Shown here: positions 15,639-28,694 of the stretch, in pieces
Layout: each line of letters starts with the position of its first letter
How positions within the stretch are numbered: the stretch's first letter is position 1
NCBI RefSeq assembly: GCF_018614775.1
Contig: NZ_JAGGOF010000091.1
Span: 1 to 49,810, forward strand
Direction: 5' to 3'
From: Pseudomonas fluorescens
GTDB taxonomy: Bacteria; Pseudomonadota; Gammaproteobacteria; Pseudomonadales; Pseudomonadaceae
Length of the DNA stretch: 49,810 bases
Notes under the pieces: model-generated
Told to the model about the DNA's origin: nothing
What the model saw: the letters and a program-made list of their open reading frames with translations, nothing else
The model's database searches: none
Made by a program: the position numbers and the translations under genes

Positions 15639-16022
15639 TTACTTCTGCTCTTGAGCTGGAGGTACGTCAGTCGCCGGGTTGGCCGACTTTTGCTCTTGAA
15701 GCACCGGGACATCATCAGAAGCCGGTTGTTGCTTTGGTGCTTCCAGTACCGCCGGGTTTGGCAAACCTACTTGAGTCAGCTGGTGAGCTTTCTCTTTAGC
15801 AAAGTAACCTAACCCTAAGCTGGTCATGAAGAAACCGGCGGCAAGTATAGCAGTAAACTTACTGAGAAAGGTAGAGGAACCTTGGCTTCCGAACACAGTA
15901 TTTGAAGCACCTGCACCGAAAGACGCGCCAGCATCCGCACCTTTACCCTGCTGCAGCAATACGAGAGCAACAACGCCCAGTGCACCCAGCAGATGAAAAA
16001 CGACTACGACTGTTTCCAGCAT
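15639..16022 (-). CDS. secG: Protein-export membrane protein SecG
   Basis: 127 residues from the ATG at 16022 (MLETVVVVFHLLG); a longer frame exists, but family members begin here. SecG is the small subunit of the SecYEG translocon. Two membrane helices (about 3-22 and 53-73) flank the conserved cytoplasmic loop LLQQGKGADAGASFGAGASNTVFGS. The C-terminal tail is Pro/Gln/Glu-rich and contains two imperfect repeats (VPVLQEQKSANPATD and VPPAQEQK), as is common for longer pseudomonad SecG. It begins 4 bp after tpiA and ends beside tRNA-Leu. Confidence 0.97.
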   Translation of the reverse strand: MLETVVVVFHLLGALGVVALVLLQQGKGADAGASFGAGASNTVFGSQGSSTFLSKFTAILAAGFFMTSLGLGYFAKEKAHQLTQVGLPNPAVLEAPKQQPASDDVPVLQEQKSANPATDVPPAQEQK

Positions 16023-16026
16023 TTTT

Positions 16027-16782
16027 TCAGTTTCCCGCGGCGCGACAGATCGCACCGAACTCATCTGCATTCAGGGAAGCTCCACCAATGAGCCCCCCAT
16101 CGATATCCGGCATGCCGAACAGTTCGACCGCATTGGCCGCCTTCACGCTGCCGCCGTATAGAAGCCGCACACCTCGTGCCACTTCAGAATTCTCTGCCGC
16201 CAACTGCGCGCGGATGGCGGCATGCACATCCTGCGCCTGTTGCGGCGAAGCAGTCAGCCCGGTGCCAATGGCCCAGACCGGCTCGTAAGCTATGACTGCC
16301 TTTGCAAAAGCACCGACACCCAGGTCTTCGATGATGCTGCCCAGCTGACGCCCGACAACTTCAAGGGTCTTGCCGGCTTCACGCTGCTCGAGGGTCTCCC
16401 CTACGCACAACACCGGAGTCAGACCACAAGCCTGAGCCGCAGCAAATTTGCGAATCAAGGTCTTGTCCTGCTCGCCCATGATCAGGCGACGCTCGGAATG
16501 CCCGACCAGGACCAGGGAACAACCTGCATCCACCAGCTGACTCGGCGCAACTTCACCGGTCAAAGCACCTTGCATGGATTCCACCGCAGAATTCTGCGCA
16601 CCGACCGAAATCGACTTGCCTTTCAAGCCATCAACCACTTGGTTGATATACAGGCAAGGCGGGAATACCGCGACATCAACACCGCTTGGCAAGGCCAGAT
16701 GACGAAGGCCATTGATCAGCTCAGCGACGCTGGCGCGGGTACCGTGCATCTTCCAGTTACCAGCTACCATAGGGCGACGCAT
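16027..16782 (-). CDS. tpiA: Triosephosphate isomerase
   Basis: 251 residues, the normal length. TpiA interconverts dihydroxyacetone phosphate and glyceraldehyde 3-phosphate. Active-site elements are all present: NWKMHG with the catalytic lysine (about 9-14), GHSERR with the electrophilic histidine (about 94-99), AYEPVWAIGTG with the catalytic glutamate (about 165-175), and the phosphate-binding LLYGGSVK and GGLIGGASL. It lies upstream of secG and downstream of glmM in one orientation. Confidence 0.98.
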   Translation of the reverse strand: MRRPMVAGNWKMHGTRASVAELINGLRHLALPSGVDVAVFPPCLYINQVVDGLKGKSISVGAQNSAVESMQGALTGEVAPSQLVDAGCSLVLVGHSERRLIMGEQDKTLIRKFAAAQACGLTPVLCVGETLEQREAGKTLEVVGRQLGSIIEDLGVGAFAKAVIAYEPVWAIGTGLTASPQQAQDVHAAIRAQLAAENSEVARGVRLLYGGSVKAANAVELFGMPDIDGGLIGGASLNADEFGAICRAAGN

Positions 16783-16848
16783 GCTGTACCTCGTCGGTCA
16801 AAGTGGGCGCAGATGTTACCCAACCGATTCATGACTGGCAAGCCGAAT

Positions 16849-18186
16849 TCAGGCAGAAACTTCAGTAACCAGTTTTGCCAGCTCTTCGGCGTAACCGCGG
16901 ACTTGTGTTTCATCCTCGCCTTCGACCATGACACGCACCAAGGGCTCTGTGCCGGACTTGCGCAGCAGTACACGTCCGCGACCCGCCATCGCCTGTGTCA
17001 CGCGCTCGCTGGCCTGCTTGACCGTCGCGTGTTCAAGGGGATTCGCACCGCCACCGAAACGCACGTTGATCAACACCTGCGGACACTTGCGCAGCGCCTG
17101 GCGCGCCTGCGCAAGCCCTTCATTGCGTGCCTTCAGCGCCATCAACACCTGCAGGGCTGCGATAATCGCATCACCTGTGGTGGTATGGTCGAAGCAAACG
17201 ATATGACCGGAGTTCTCGCCACCGATCACCCAGTCGCGCTCCAGCAGCTCCGAGATCACATAGCGGTCACCCACATTAGCGCGCACGAACGGGATATCCA
17301 GGTCCGCGAGGGCCAGTTCCAGCCCAAGGTTACTCATCAGCGTACCGACGACCCCCCCTTGCAGCTTGCCGCGCTCGTGCAGGTCGCGAGCGATGATGAA
17401 CAACAACTCATCACCATCGACCACCGCACCAGTGTGATCAACCATCAAGACCCGGTCGCCATCGCCGTCGAAGGCGATCCCCAGATCGGCGTGCTCGGCC
17501 AGCACCGCAGCCTGCAACGAGTCGGTATGGGTAGAACCACAGTTGTGATTGATGTTCAGGCCGTTGGGCTGGGCGGAAAGTACCACTACCTCAGCGCCCA
17601 ACTCGCGGAACACGCTCGGGGCGACTTTATAAGTGGCTCCATGGGCGCAATCGACGACGATTTTCAGGCCTGCGAAGCTGGTGCCGGTCGGCACGCTGCC
17701 TTTGCAGAACTCGATGTACCGACCCGAAGCATCGTTGATCCGCGACACTTTGCCGATCTTGCTCGACTCAACGACAGTCATCGGCGTGTCCAGCAGCTCC
17801 TCGATCATCAGCTCGACTTCATCCGGCAGCTTGGTGCCCTTGCCGGAGAAAAACTTGATCCCGTTATCGTCATGCGGGTTGTGCGAAGCGCTGATCACGA
17901 TACCTGCCTGCCCCTGGAAGGTACGGGTCAGGTAAGCGATGGCCGGTGTCGGCATTGGCCCCAGCAGCATCACATCGGCACCCGCCGAAGTCAGACCTGC
18001 CTCGAGAGCCGATTCGAACATGTAGCCGGAAATACGCGTGTCCTTGCCAACCAGCACCTTGCAGGCGCCCATCTTGCGGAACGCCATACCGGCGGCCCAA
18101 CCGAGCTTGAGCATGAAATCCGGGGTGATAGGGTATTCACCGACCCGACCACGGATCCCGTCGGTGCCAAAGTATTTTTTGCTCAT
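16849..18186 (-). CDS. glmM: Phosphoglucosamine mutase
   Basis: 445 residues. GlmM converts glucosamine 6-phosphate to glucosamine 1-phosphate for UDP-GlcNAc, peptidoglycan and LPS synthesis. The N-terminal YFGTDGIRG, the phosphoserine loop ISASHNPHDDNGIKFF (Ser near 101), the metal loop DGDGDR (near 243), the sugar-specificity loop GGENSGH and the C-terminal phosphate-binding RKSGTEPLVRVMVE are all visible. Autophosphorylation of the serine is needed for activity, by family knowledge. It follows folP by 16 bp, the ftsH-folP-glmM order of gammaproteobacteria. Confidence 0.98.
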   Translation of the reverse strand: MSKKYFGTDGIRGRVGEYPITPDFMLKLGWAAGMAFRKMGACKVLVGKDTRISGYMFESALEAGLTSAGADVMLLGPMPTPAIAYLTRTFQGQAGIVISASHNPHDDNGIKFFSGKGTKLPDEVELMIEELLDTPMTVVESSKIGKVSRINDASGRYIEFCKGSVPTGTSFAGLKIVVDCAHGATYKVAPSVFRELGAEVVVLSAQPNGLNINHNCGSTHTDSLQAAVLAEHADLGIAFDGDGDRVLMVDHTGAVVDGDELLFIIARDLHERGKLQGGVVGTLMSNLGLELALADLDIPFVRANVGDRYVISELLERDWVIGGENSGHIVCFDHTTTGDAIIAALQVLMALKARNEGLAQARQALRKCPQVLINVRFGGGANPLEHATVKQASERVTQAMAGRGRVLLRKSGTEPLVRVMVEGEDETQVRGYAEELAKLVTEVSA

Positions 18187-18202
18187 AAGTGCTCCGTCAT
18201 TC

Positions 18203-19054
18203 TTATTCGGCTGAATCCACAGCTGCGATCATCCGCACAACATCCATCGTTTCGGCCACATCGTGAACGCGCAATATGCGCGCGCCTTTGGTTAGGGCCA
18301 AGGCTGCAAGGGCGAGACCACCATACAGGCGCTCTCCCACCGGACGCCCCAAGGCATTGCCTATCATGCTCTTTCGCGAAACACCGACCAACAGGGGACG
18401 GTCGAGCGCATGCAGGGCCTCCATGTGCTTGAACAGGCTCAGGTTGTGAGCCAACGTCTTGGCAAAGCCAAACCCGGGATCAAGAATGATCCGTTCGGCA
18501 GAGATGCCCACAGCGGCGCACTGGCTCATACGCTGCGCCAGGAACTCACCGACCTCTCGGGGCACATCATCATAATGCGGGTCATTCTGCATTGTCCCGG
18601 GCTCGCCGAGCATATGCATCAGGCAAACCGGCAAGCCGGTGGCCGCTGCCGCATCCAGGGCGCCGTCGCGCTGCAAGGACCGAACATCATTGATCAGCCC
18701 CGCCCCCAGTCGCGCCGTTTCGCGCATAACCGCCGGCGTGGACGTATCCACCGAGACAATGACATCAAGCTCGCGAGTTATACGCTCGACAATCGGTGCC
18801 ACTCGCTCCAGCTCTTCGGTAGGGGAAACGGCTCGCGCACCCGGTCGGGTCGATTCGCCACCCACATCGATCAGCGTCGCACCGGCGGCCACCATGGCTT
18901 CGGCATGCCGCAACGCAGCGTCGAGCTGGCTGAATCGGCCGCCATCGGAAAAGGAATCAGGAGTGACATTGAGAATACCCATGACATGCGCATGGGCCAA
19001 ATCAAGAACCCGGTTGCCGCAAAGCAACCGGGTCGAGGACTGAGCAGAAGTCAT
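18203..19054 (-). CDS. folP: Dihydropteroate synthase
   Basis: 283 residues. FolP condenses p-aminobenzoate with hydroxymethyl-dihydropterin pyrophosphate in folate synthesis and is the sulfonamide target. Barrel motifs are clear: MGILNVTPDSFSDGG (25-39), GGESTRPGARAV (about 64-75), a VDTSTPAVMRE strand, INDVRSLQ, the DPGFGFAKTLAHN pterin-binding segment and GVSRKSMIG. Length is normal. It starts 8 bp after the ftsH stop, so the two are almost certainly co-transcribed. Confidence 0.98.
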   Translation of the reverse strand: MTSAQSSTRLLCGNRVLDLAHAHVMGILNVTPDSFSDGGRFSQLDAALRHAEAMVAAGATLIDVGGESTRPGARAVSPTEELERVAPIVERITRELDVIVSVDTSTPAVMRETARLGAGLINDVRSLQRDGALDAAAATGLPVCLMHMLGEPGTMQNDPHYDDVPREVGEFLAQRMSQCAAVGISAERIILDPGFGFAKTLAHNLSLFKHMEALHALDRPLLVGVSRKSMIGNALGRPVGERLYGGLALAALALTKGARILRVHDVAETMDVVRMIAAVDSAE

Positions 19055-19062
19055 TTCAAGCC

Positions 19063-20982
<1,920 letters not shown>

Positions 20983-21164
20983 TTAACTACCCTCTGAAGC
21001 AAGCTCCGCTACTGGCGCGCGCTTCGCATGATATTCACCGGCCTAACTTACTACATTACCTACGACTCTGGCAGGCGCCGTCTGTAACCCTTTGTGAAAC
21101 TTTGACCGGGTAATTTTCGTTACACGGCGTTTTCAATGCGAGACAAAAAAAACTATCGCGCCTG
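20983..21164. other. Spacer between rlmE and ftsH
   Basis: 182 bases. On the minus strand it holds a TTGACA near the rlmE end and an eight-T run, but no convincing -10 partner. In E. coli this operon is heat-inducible; I looked for a CTTGAA/CCCCAT pair on the minus strand here and ahead of rlmE and found none. Confidence 0.4.
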
Positions 21165-21815
21165 TCAAAGACGCTCATCACTGGAGGCGCCTTCAACACC
21201 GCGAAACCCTCGCGCCAACAGGTACTGCTCGCGAGAGCGGTCACGGGACGACAATGGCTTGCGCATCTGCACCTTGTCGAACAACTTGCGCATGCCCTTG
21301 TGGTATTCGTCGAAGCCTTCACCTTGGAAGACCTTGATCAGGAAATCGCCCCCTGGACGCAGAACCCGTCCGGCAAGATCCAAGGCCAGCTCACTGAGGA
21401 ACATCGCACGAGGCATGTCGACAGCCGCCAATCCACTCATATTGGGGGCCATATCGGAAATCACAAGGTCAACCTCGGTATTTCCGACGGCTTCCAGAAT
21501 TTTTGCCAATACGGCGTCTTCGGTAAAATCACCCTGGATGAAGGTCACATCAGGGATGCCGTCCATTTCCAGGATATCGGAGGCGATCAAGCGCCCTTGC
21601 CCACCAATCAGACGACTGGTCACTTGGGACCACCCTCCCGGCGCCGCACCAAGGTCGATCACGGTCATGCCTGGACGGATCAGGCGATCCTTTTCCTGGA
21701 TCTCAAGCAATTTATAGCTGGCACGCGAACGATAGCCGTCCTTTTGCGCCATTTTGACGTACGGATCGTTGAAATGCTCTCTGAGCCAGTTCTGGCTAGT
21801 CTTGGAACGGGCCAC
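21165..21815 (-). CDS. rlmE: 23S rRNA (uridine(2552)-2'-O)-methyltransferase
   Basis: 216 residues (RrmJ/FtsJ). The enzyme methylates U2552 in the A-loop of 23S rRNA, a late 50S assembly step. It starts ARSKTSQNWLREHFNDPYVK. The SAM-binding motif VIDLGAAPGGWSQV lies near 54-67, DMAPNMSG near 124-131 and FLIKVFQGEG near 160. Together these supply the K-D-K-E catalytic residues of the family. It precedes ftsH and is divergent from yhbY over 107 bp. Confidence 0.98.
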   Translation of the reverse strand: MARSKTSQNWLREHFNDPYVKMAQKDGYRSRASYKLLEIQEKDRLIRPGMTVIDLGAAPGGWSQVTSRLIGGQGRLIASDILEMDGIPDVTFIQGDFTEDAVLAKILEAVGNTEVDLVISDMAPNMSGLAAVDMPRAMFLSELALDLAGRVLRPGGDFLIKVFQGEGFDEYHKGMRKLFDKVQMRKPLSSRDRSREQYLLARGFRGVEGASSDERL

Positions 21816-21922
21816 GGGCCACCTCTAAAAAATAAAACGGGTCGTGATTAAGTGGGCGGTCCCGGACTCGCTCGGGTAAACTGGCCGCCGCTTTTTACAA
21901 GATCAGACGCAGGGGTCAGATT

Positions 21923-22231
21923 ATGCCGCTCACTCAAGAGCAGAAGAAACAATACAAATCCATTGGCCACCATCTGAAACCGGTTTTGACTGTGGCTGAC
22001 AACGGTTTGACGGAAGGTGTACTCGCCGAGCTGGAACGCGCCTTGGGTGATCACGAGCTGATCAAGATCAAGCTCAACATCCTCGACCGCGAAGCCCGCC
22101 TGGCTGCCGTTGCTGAACTGTGCAAGACCGGCAAGGCCGACCTGGTGCAGGTCATCGGCAAGATGGCACTGATTTATCGCAAGAATTTCAGCGTCAACAA
22201 GCAACTGTCGAACGTTCACCGCTTCAAGTGA
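21923..22231 (+). CDS. yhbY: YhbY-type ribosome assembly RNA-binding protein (CRM domain)
   Basis: 102 residues, a single CRS1-YhbY (CRM) domain. E. coli YhbY associates with pre-50S particles. Features seen are the N-terminal helix LTQEQKKQYKSIGHHLKPVLTV, the GLTEGVLAELERAL helix, the HELIKIKL strand and the ALIYRKNF C-terminal segment containing the family's conserved basic patch. It is divergent from rlmE and ends only 10 bp before the convergent DUF4149 gene, with a small hairpin (22245-22265) at the junction. Confidence 0.95.
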   Translation: MPLTQEQKKQYKSIGHHLKPVLTVADNGLTEGVLAELERALGDHELIKIKLNILDREARLAAVAELCKTGKADLVQVIGKMALIYRKNFSVNKQLSNVHRFK

Positions 22232-22241
22232 CAGCAAAGGG

Positions 22242-22652
22242 TCAAGGGTGTGCTTCGCGCACCCTGCCACCCCATCCGGGAACCGGCTGCAACACCAGCA
22301 CCAAGCCGGAAAACCCCAGCACCAGGTAACTGAATGCCTGCCACTGGCTCGCATCCGGCCAGCCGAGACGCACCGCAAAGAACATTCCGCAGGCATACAA
22401 GGCCATGAGCAGCAATTGCCCACGAATGTCGCGCCATAGACTGGCAAGGCCCTCGGCCTGAACCAGCACCAACACCAACACCTGAAACGTCACGCACACT
22501 GCGCAGAAACCCACCAGCAGTGCCGTCAGCATACCCGCGATTTCATTGATGAGCAGCGGTGCCAGGCCAACACGGCCCAGCACCGGCAGCAAACCGATGT
22601 GCAGCAACCACACGCCACCCACCCACAGCATCTGGCTAAGCTGCCAGAGCAT
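22242..22652 (-). CDS. DUF4149 domain membrane protein
   Basis: 136 residues from the ATG at 22652; a longer frame runs back into greA but lacks a better start. The ribosome site is weak, so translation may depend on coupling to greA, whose stop is 28 bases upstream. Four hydrophobic segments are visible (about 5-22, 35-60, 75-97 and 105-125). The LWVGGVWLLHIGLLPVL start is typical of DUF4149, a family of small inner-membrane proteins of unknown function. A homologue occupies the same place after greA in P. aeruginosa, from memory. Confidence 0.8.
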   Translation of the reverse strand: MLWQLSQMLWVGGVWLLHIGLLPVLGRVGLAPLLINEIAGMLTALLVGFCAVCVTFQVLVLVLVQAEGLASLWRDIRGQLLLMALYACGMFFAVRLGWPDASQWQAFSYLVLGFSGLVLVLQPVPGWGGRVREAHP

Positions 22653-22680
22653 GGCGCCAGCACGTAGCGGGCGCCTTCGT

Positions 22681-23159
22681 TCAGATGTGACGGACTTCGA
22701 CAATCTCATACTCGATAACACCACCGGGTGTCTTCACCGTCACCACATCGCCCTCTTCCTTGGCAATCAAGGCGCGAGCGATCGGCGAACCGACGGAAAT
22801 CTTGCCCAGCTTGATGTCAGCCTCATCCTCACCCACGATCTGGTAAGTGACGCTTTCATCCGTCTCGACGTTGGCGATTTCCACGGTGGTGCCGAAGATC
22901 ACCTTGCCGGTGTGGGGGATGGCGGTGACGTCGATGATCACTGCGTTCTGCATGCGACCCTCGATGTCACGCACCCGCGCCTCGACCATGCCCTGCTCCT
23001 CACGAGCGGCATGGTACTCAGCGTTTTCCTTGAGATCGCCCAGCTCGCGCGCTTCGCCAATGGCCTGGCTCAAGCGCGGACGCTCGACCTTGGTCAGGAA
23101 AGCGTGTTCTTCTTCCAGGGCCTTCGCGCCCTGAACGGTCATCGGGTACTTGGTTATGC

Positions 23160-23163
<4 letters not shown>
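22681..23163 (-). CDS. greA: Transcription elongation factor GreA
   Basis: 160 residues. GreA enters the RNA polymerase secondary channel and stimulates cleavage of backtracked RNA. The N-terminal coiled coil (1-80) carries the acidic tip region ELGDLKENAEYHAAREEQ. The C-terminal FKBP-like domain includes GKVIFGTTVEI and SPIARALIAKEEGDVV. The ATG overlaps the carB stop (ATGA, 23160-23163), so GreA is translationally coupled to carbamoyl-phosphate synthetase. An alternative start at codon 7 or 8 is possible but less supported. Confidence 0.98.
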
Positions 23164-26381
<3,218 letters not shown>

Positions 26382-26486
26382 GGGTTTGTCACTCAAATCC
26401 GCAGGTCAGTCGGCTAGGCCGTCGAACAATCTTTGAAGCGCCCAAGGGGGCCGCCGTACTCGGGGCCGCCCTCAGGCTTCACGCGG

Positions 26487-27623
26487 TCAGCGTCGCTTGG
26501 CCATCTCGTTGATGAAGCGATCGAACAGCGGGGCCACGTCGTTCGGGCCCGGGCTCGCTTCAGGGTGGCCCTGGAAGCTGAACGCGCTCTTGTCGGTACG
26601 CTCGATGCCTTGCAGCGTGCCATCGAACAGCGACTTGTGGATCGCCCGCACGTTGGCCGGCAGGGTCGCCTCGTCCACCGCAAAACCGTGGTTCTGGCTG
26701 GTGATCATGACGACGCCGGTGTCCAGGTCCTGGACGGGGTGGTTGGCACCGTGGTGGCCGTGCCCCATCTTCAGGGTCATGGCGCCCGAAGCGAGGGCCA
26801 GCAACTGGTGACCGAGGCAGATGCCGAACACCGGGATCTCGGTTTCCAGCACATCCTTGATCGCCTGGATCGCGTAGTCGCAAGGCTCGGGGTCACCCGG
26901 GCCGTTGGACAGGAACACGCCGTCGGGCTTGAGGGCCAGGACGTCTGCAGCCGGGGTTTGTGCGGGCACCACGGTCACGCGGCAACCGCGCTCGACCAGC
27001 ATGCGCAGGATGTTCACTTTGACGCCGTAGTCGTAGGCAACCACGTGGTATGGCAGCTCGGAAGCCTCGATGGTCGCGTGACTGTCGGTCTTCAGGTCCC
27101 AGACCGTGGAACGCCATTCGTATTGCTTCTGGGTGCTGACGACTTTCGCCAGGTCCATGCCCTTGAGACCAGGGAAGCCCTGGGCAGCGGCAATGGCGGC
27201 TTCTTCGGAAATGTTGTCACCGGCCATGATGCAGCCGTTTTGGGCGCCCTTCTCCCGCAGGATGCGGGTCAGGCGACGGGTGTCGATACCGGCGATCGCC
27301 ACGACATTGTTGGCTTTCAGGTAGTCGGACAGCGACATCGTGCTACGCCAGTTGCTCGCTACCAGCGGCAAGTCACGGATGACCAGGCCGGCGGACCAGA
27401 CACGGTCGGACTCGGCATCTTCCGGCGTGGTGCCGGTGTTGCCGATGTGCGGGTAAGTCAGGGTAACGATTTGCTGGGCGTAGGAAGGATCGGTAAGAAT
27501 TTCCTGATAGCCGGTCATTGCGGTGTTGAACACCACCTCACCAACGGTCTGGCCGTCGGCTCCAATGGCTTCGCCGCGAAAAATGCTGCCATCAGCAAGG
27601 GCGAGTATGGCTGGCTTAGTCAA
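26487..27623 (-). CDS. carA: Carbamoyl-phosphate synthase small (glutaminase) subunit
   Basis: 378 residues starting at TTG (27623), supported by GGAGG five bases upstream and by the family N-terminus TKPAILALADGS. CarA hydrolyses glutamine and channels ammonia to CarB. The N-terminal CPSase domain (1-150; VFNTAMTGYQEILTDPSY) precedes a class I glutamine amidotransferase domain with the nucleophile cysteine in GICLGHQLLAL (near 269) and the HPEASPGP His/Glu pair (near 351-353). A terminator-like hairpin lies 44 bases upstream of the start, between dapB and carA, and could regulate this operon. Confidence 0.97.
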   Translation of the reverse strand: MTKPAILALADGSIFRGEAIGADGQTVGEVVFNTAMTGYQEILTDPSYAQQIVTLTYPHIGNTGTTPEDAESDRVWSAGLVIRDLPLVASNWRSTMSLSDYLKANNVVAIAGIDTRRLTRILREKGAQNGCIMAGDNISEEAAIAAAQGFPGLKGMDLAKVVSTQKQYEWRSTVWDLKTDSHATIEASELPYHVVAYDYGVKVNILRMLVERGCRVTVVPAQTPAADVLALKPDGVFLSNGPGDPEPCDYAIQAIKDVLETEIPVFGICLGHQLLALASGAMTLKMGHGHHGANHPVQDLDTGVVMITSQNHGFAVDEATLPANVRAIHKSLFDGTLQGIERTDKSAFSFQGHPEASPGPNDVAPLFDRFINEMAKRR

Positions 27624-27666
27624 GAAGACCTCCCGTAAATAAAGCCTGAAAGGGCGATCGCAGGTT

Positions 27667-27706
27667 GTAAAAAAGCGGAGTGACGTATGGACACGTCACC
27701 CCGCTT
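27667..27706 (-). terminator. Terminator-like hairpin ahead of carA (possible attenuator)
   Basis: On the minus strand the stem AAGCGGGGTGACGT / ACGTCACTCCGCTT (14 pairs with one G-U) encloses a 6-base loop and runs directly into six T residues. A second small hairpin, GCTTTTAGTG / CACTAAAGC, lies just upstream in transcription order (27728-27750). It could end dapB transcription or act as a leader terminator for carA. No leader peptide with an obvious pyrimidine or arginine codon signature was seen. Confidence 0.7.
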
Positions 27707-27836
27707 CTTCACTGAATTATTCTGCGCGCTTTTAGTGGACACACTAAAGCTGTAGCTTACAGAAAAAGGCTTTTTTGGTCCACCGCTAATGAGCCTTAAA
27801 GGCAGGGGAATGCGACAGGCCGTCGCGAAGCGGCGT

Positions 27837-27870
27837 AAAACGGGGCGCAGTATAACCCGAACCCCGTTTT
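27837..27870 (-). promoter_or_regulatory. Inverted repeat enclosing a candidate -10 box downstream of dapB
   Basis: Arms AAAACGGGG (27837-27845) and CCCCGTTTT (27862-27870) begin 8 bases after the dapB stop, and the right-hand T run suits a terminator. On the minus strand the 16-base loop contains TATACT (27849-27854), a plausible -10 for carA, but no good -35 is present. It may therefore be a dapB terminator, a carA promoter, or both. Confidence 0.45.
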
Positions 27871-27878
27871 CATTGACA

Positions 27879-28685
27879 TCAACGCAGGTCGAGAACGTCC
27901 TGCATATCGTACAAACCAGGCTCACGCCCCTCCAGCCACAGCGCAGCACGCACCGCACCCTTGGCGAAGGTCATCCGGCTCGAGGCCTTGTGGGTGATTT
28001 CCAGGCGCTCGCCCTCAGTGGCGAACAGTACGGTGTGATCACCCACCACATCACCACCGCGCACGGTCGCGAAACCGATGGTGTCTCGCTCTCGCGCACC
28101 GGTATGCCCCTCGCGCCCGTACACGGCGACTTGCTGCAGGTCGCGACCTAGTGCATCGGCAATCACTTCACCCATGCGCAAGGCCGTCCCCGACGGCGCG
28201 TCGATCTTGTGTCGGTGATGCGCTTCGATGATCTCGATATCCGCATCGTCACCCAAGACCCGGGCCGCCATGTCCAGCAGTTTCAGCGACAGGTTCACAC
28301 CCACACTGAAGTTCGCCGCAAACACGATCGGAATGCCTTTCCCGGCATCGGCCAGCAACTGCTTCTGCATAGCGTCCAATCCCGTGGTGCCGATCACCAT
28401 GGCCTTGCCGTGCTTGCGGCAGATGGCGAGGTTTTTCAACATCACTTCCGGCAGCGTGAAGTCGATCAGGACATCGAACTCGTCAAGGACCTTTTCCAAC
28501 CCGCCAGACATCGGCACACCGATGCGCCCGAGCGAAGCCAGCTCGCCCGCATCCGCGCCCACCAGCGTACTGTCGGGGCGAACGATGGCAGCCGTCAGGC
28601 CGGAGAGCGGCGAGCGCTGCTGCACCGCCTCGACCAGCGCCTTGCCCATGCGCCCCGCAGCACCCATCACAGCTATACGTCGCAT
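27879..28685 (-). CDS. dapB: 4-hydroxy-tetrahydrodipicolinate reductase
   Basis: 268 residues. DapB reduces the DapA product with NAD(P)H in the lysine/diaminopimelate pathway. The N-terminal Rossmann motif VMGAAGRMGKAL (6-17), the DFTLPEVMLKNL loop, GTTGLD and the catalytic stretch EAHHRHKIDAPSGTAL (near 155-170) are all visible. Length is normal. It lies 9 bp after the dnaJ stop, so it may share the chaperone transcript at its tail. Confidence 0.98.
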   Translation of the reverse strand: MRRIAVMGAAGRMGKALVEAVQQRSPLSGLTAAIVRPDSTLVGADAGELASLGRIGVPMSGGLEKVLDEFDVLIDFTLPEVMLKNLAICRKHGKAMVIGTTGLDAMQKQLLADAGKGIPIVFAANFSVGVNLSLKLLDMAARVLGDDADIEIIEAHHRHKIDAPSGTALRMGEVIADALGRDLQQVAVYGREGHTGARERDTIGFATVRGGDVVGDHTVLFATEGERLEITHKASSRMTFAKGAVRAALWLEGREPGLYDMQDVLDLR

Positions 28686-28694
28686 GCGACCTCC

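Noticed and set aside
16783..16848. Possible regulatory element between glmM and tpiA
   Set aside because: Only 66 bases with no clear hairpin or promoter hexamers.
27620..27958. 112-codon minus-strand frame as a carA leader peptide gene
   Set aside because: It starts inside dapB, runs through both hairpins and has no ribosome site or suggestive codon run.
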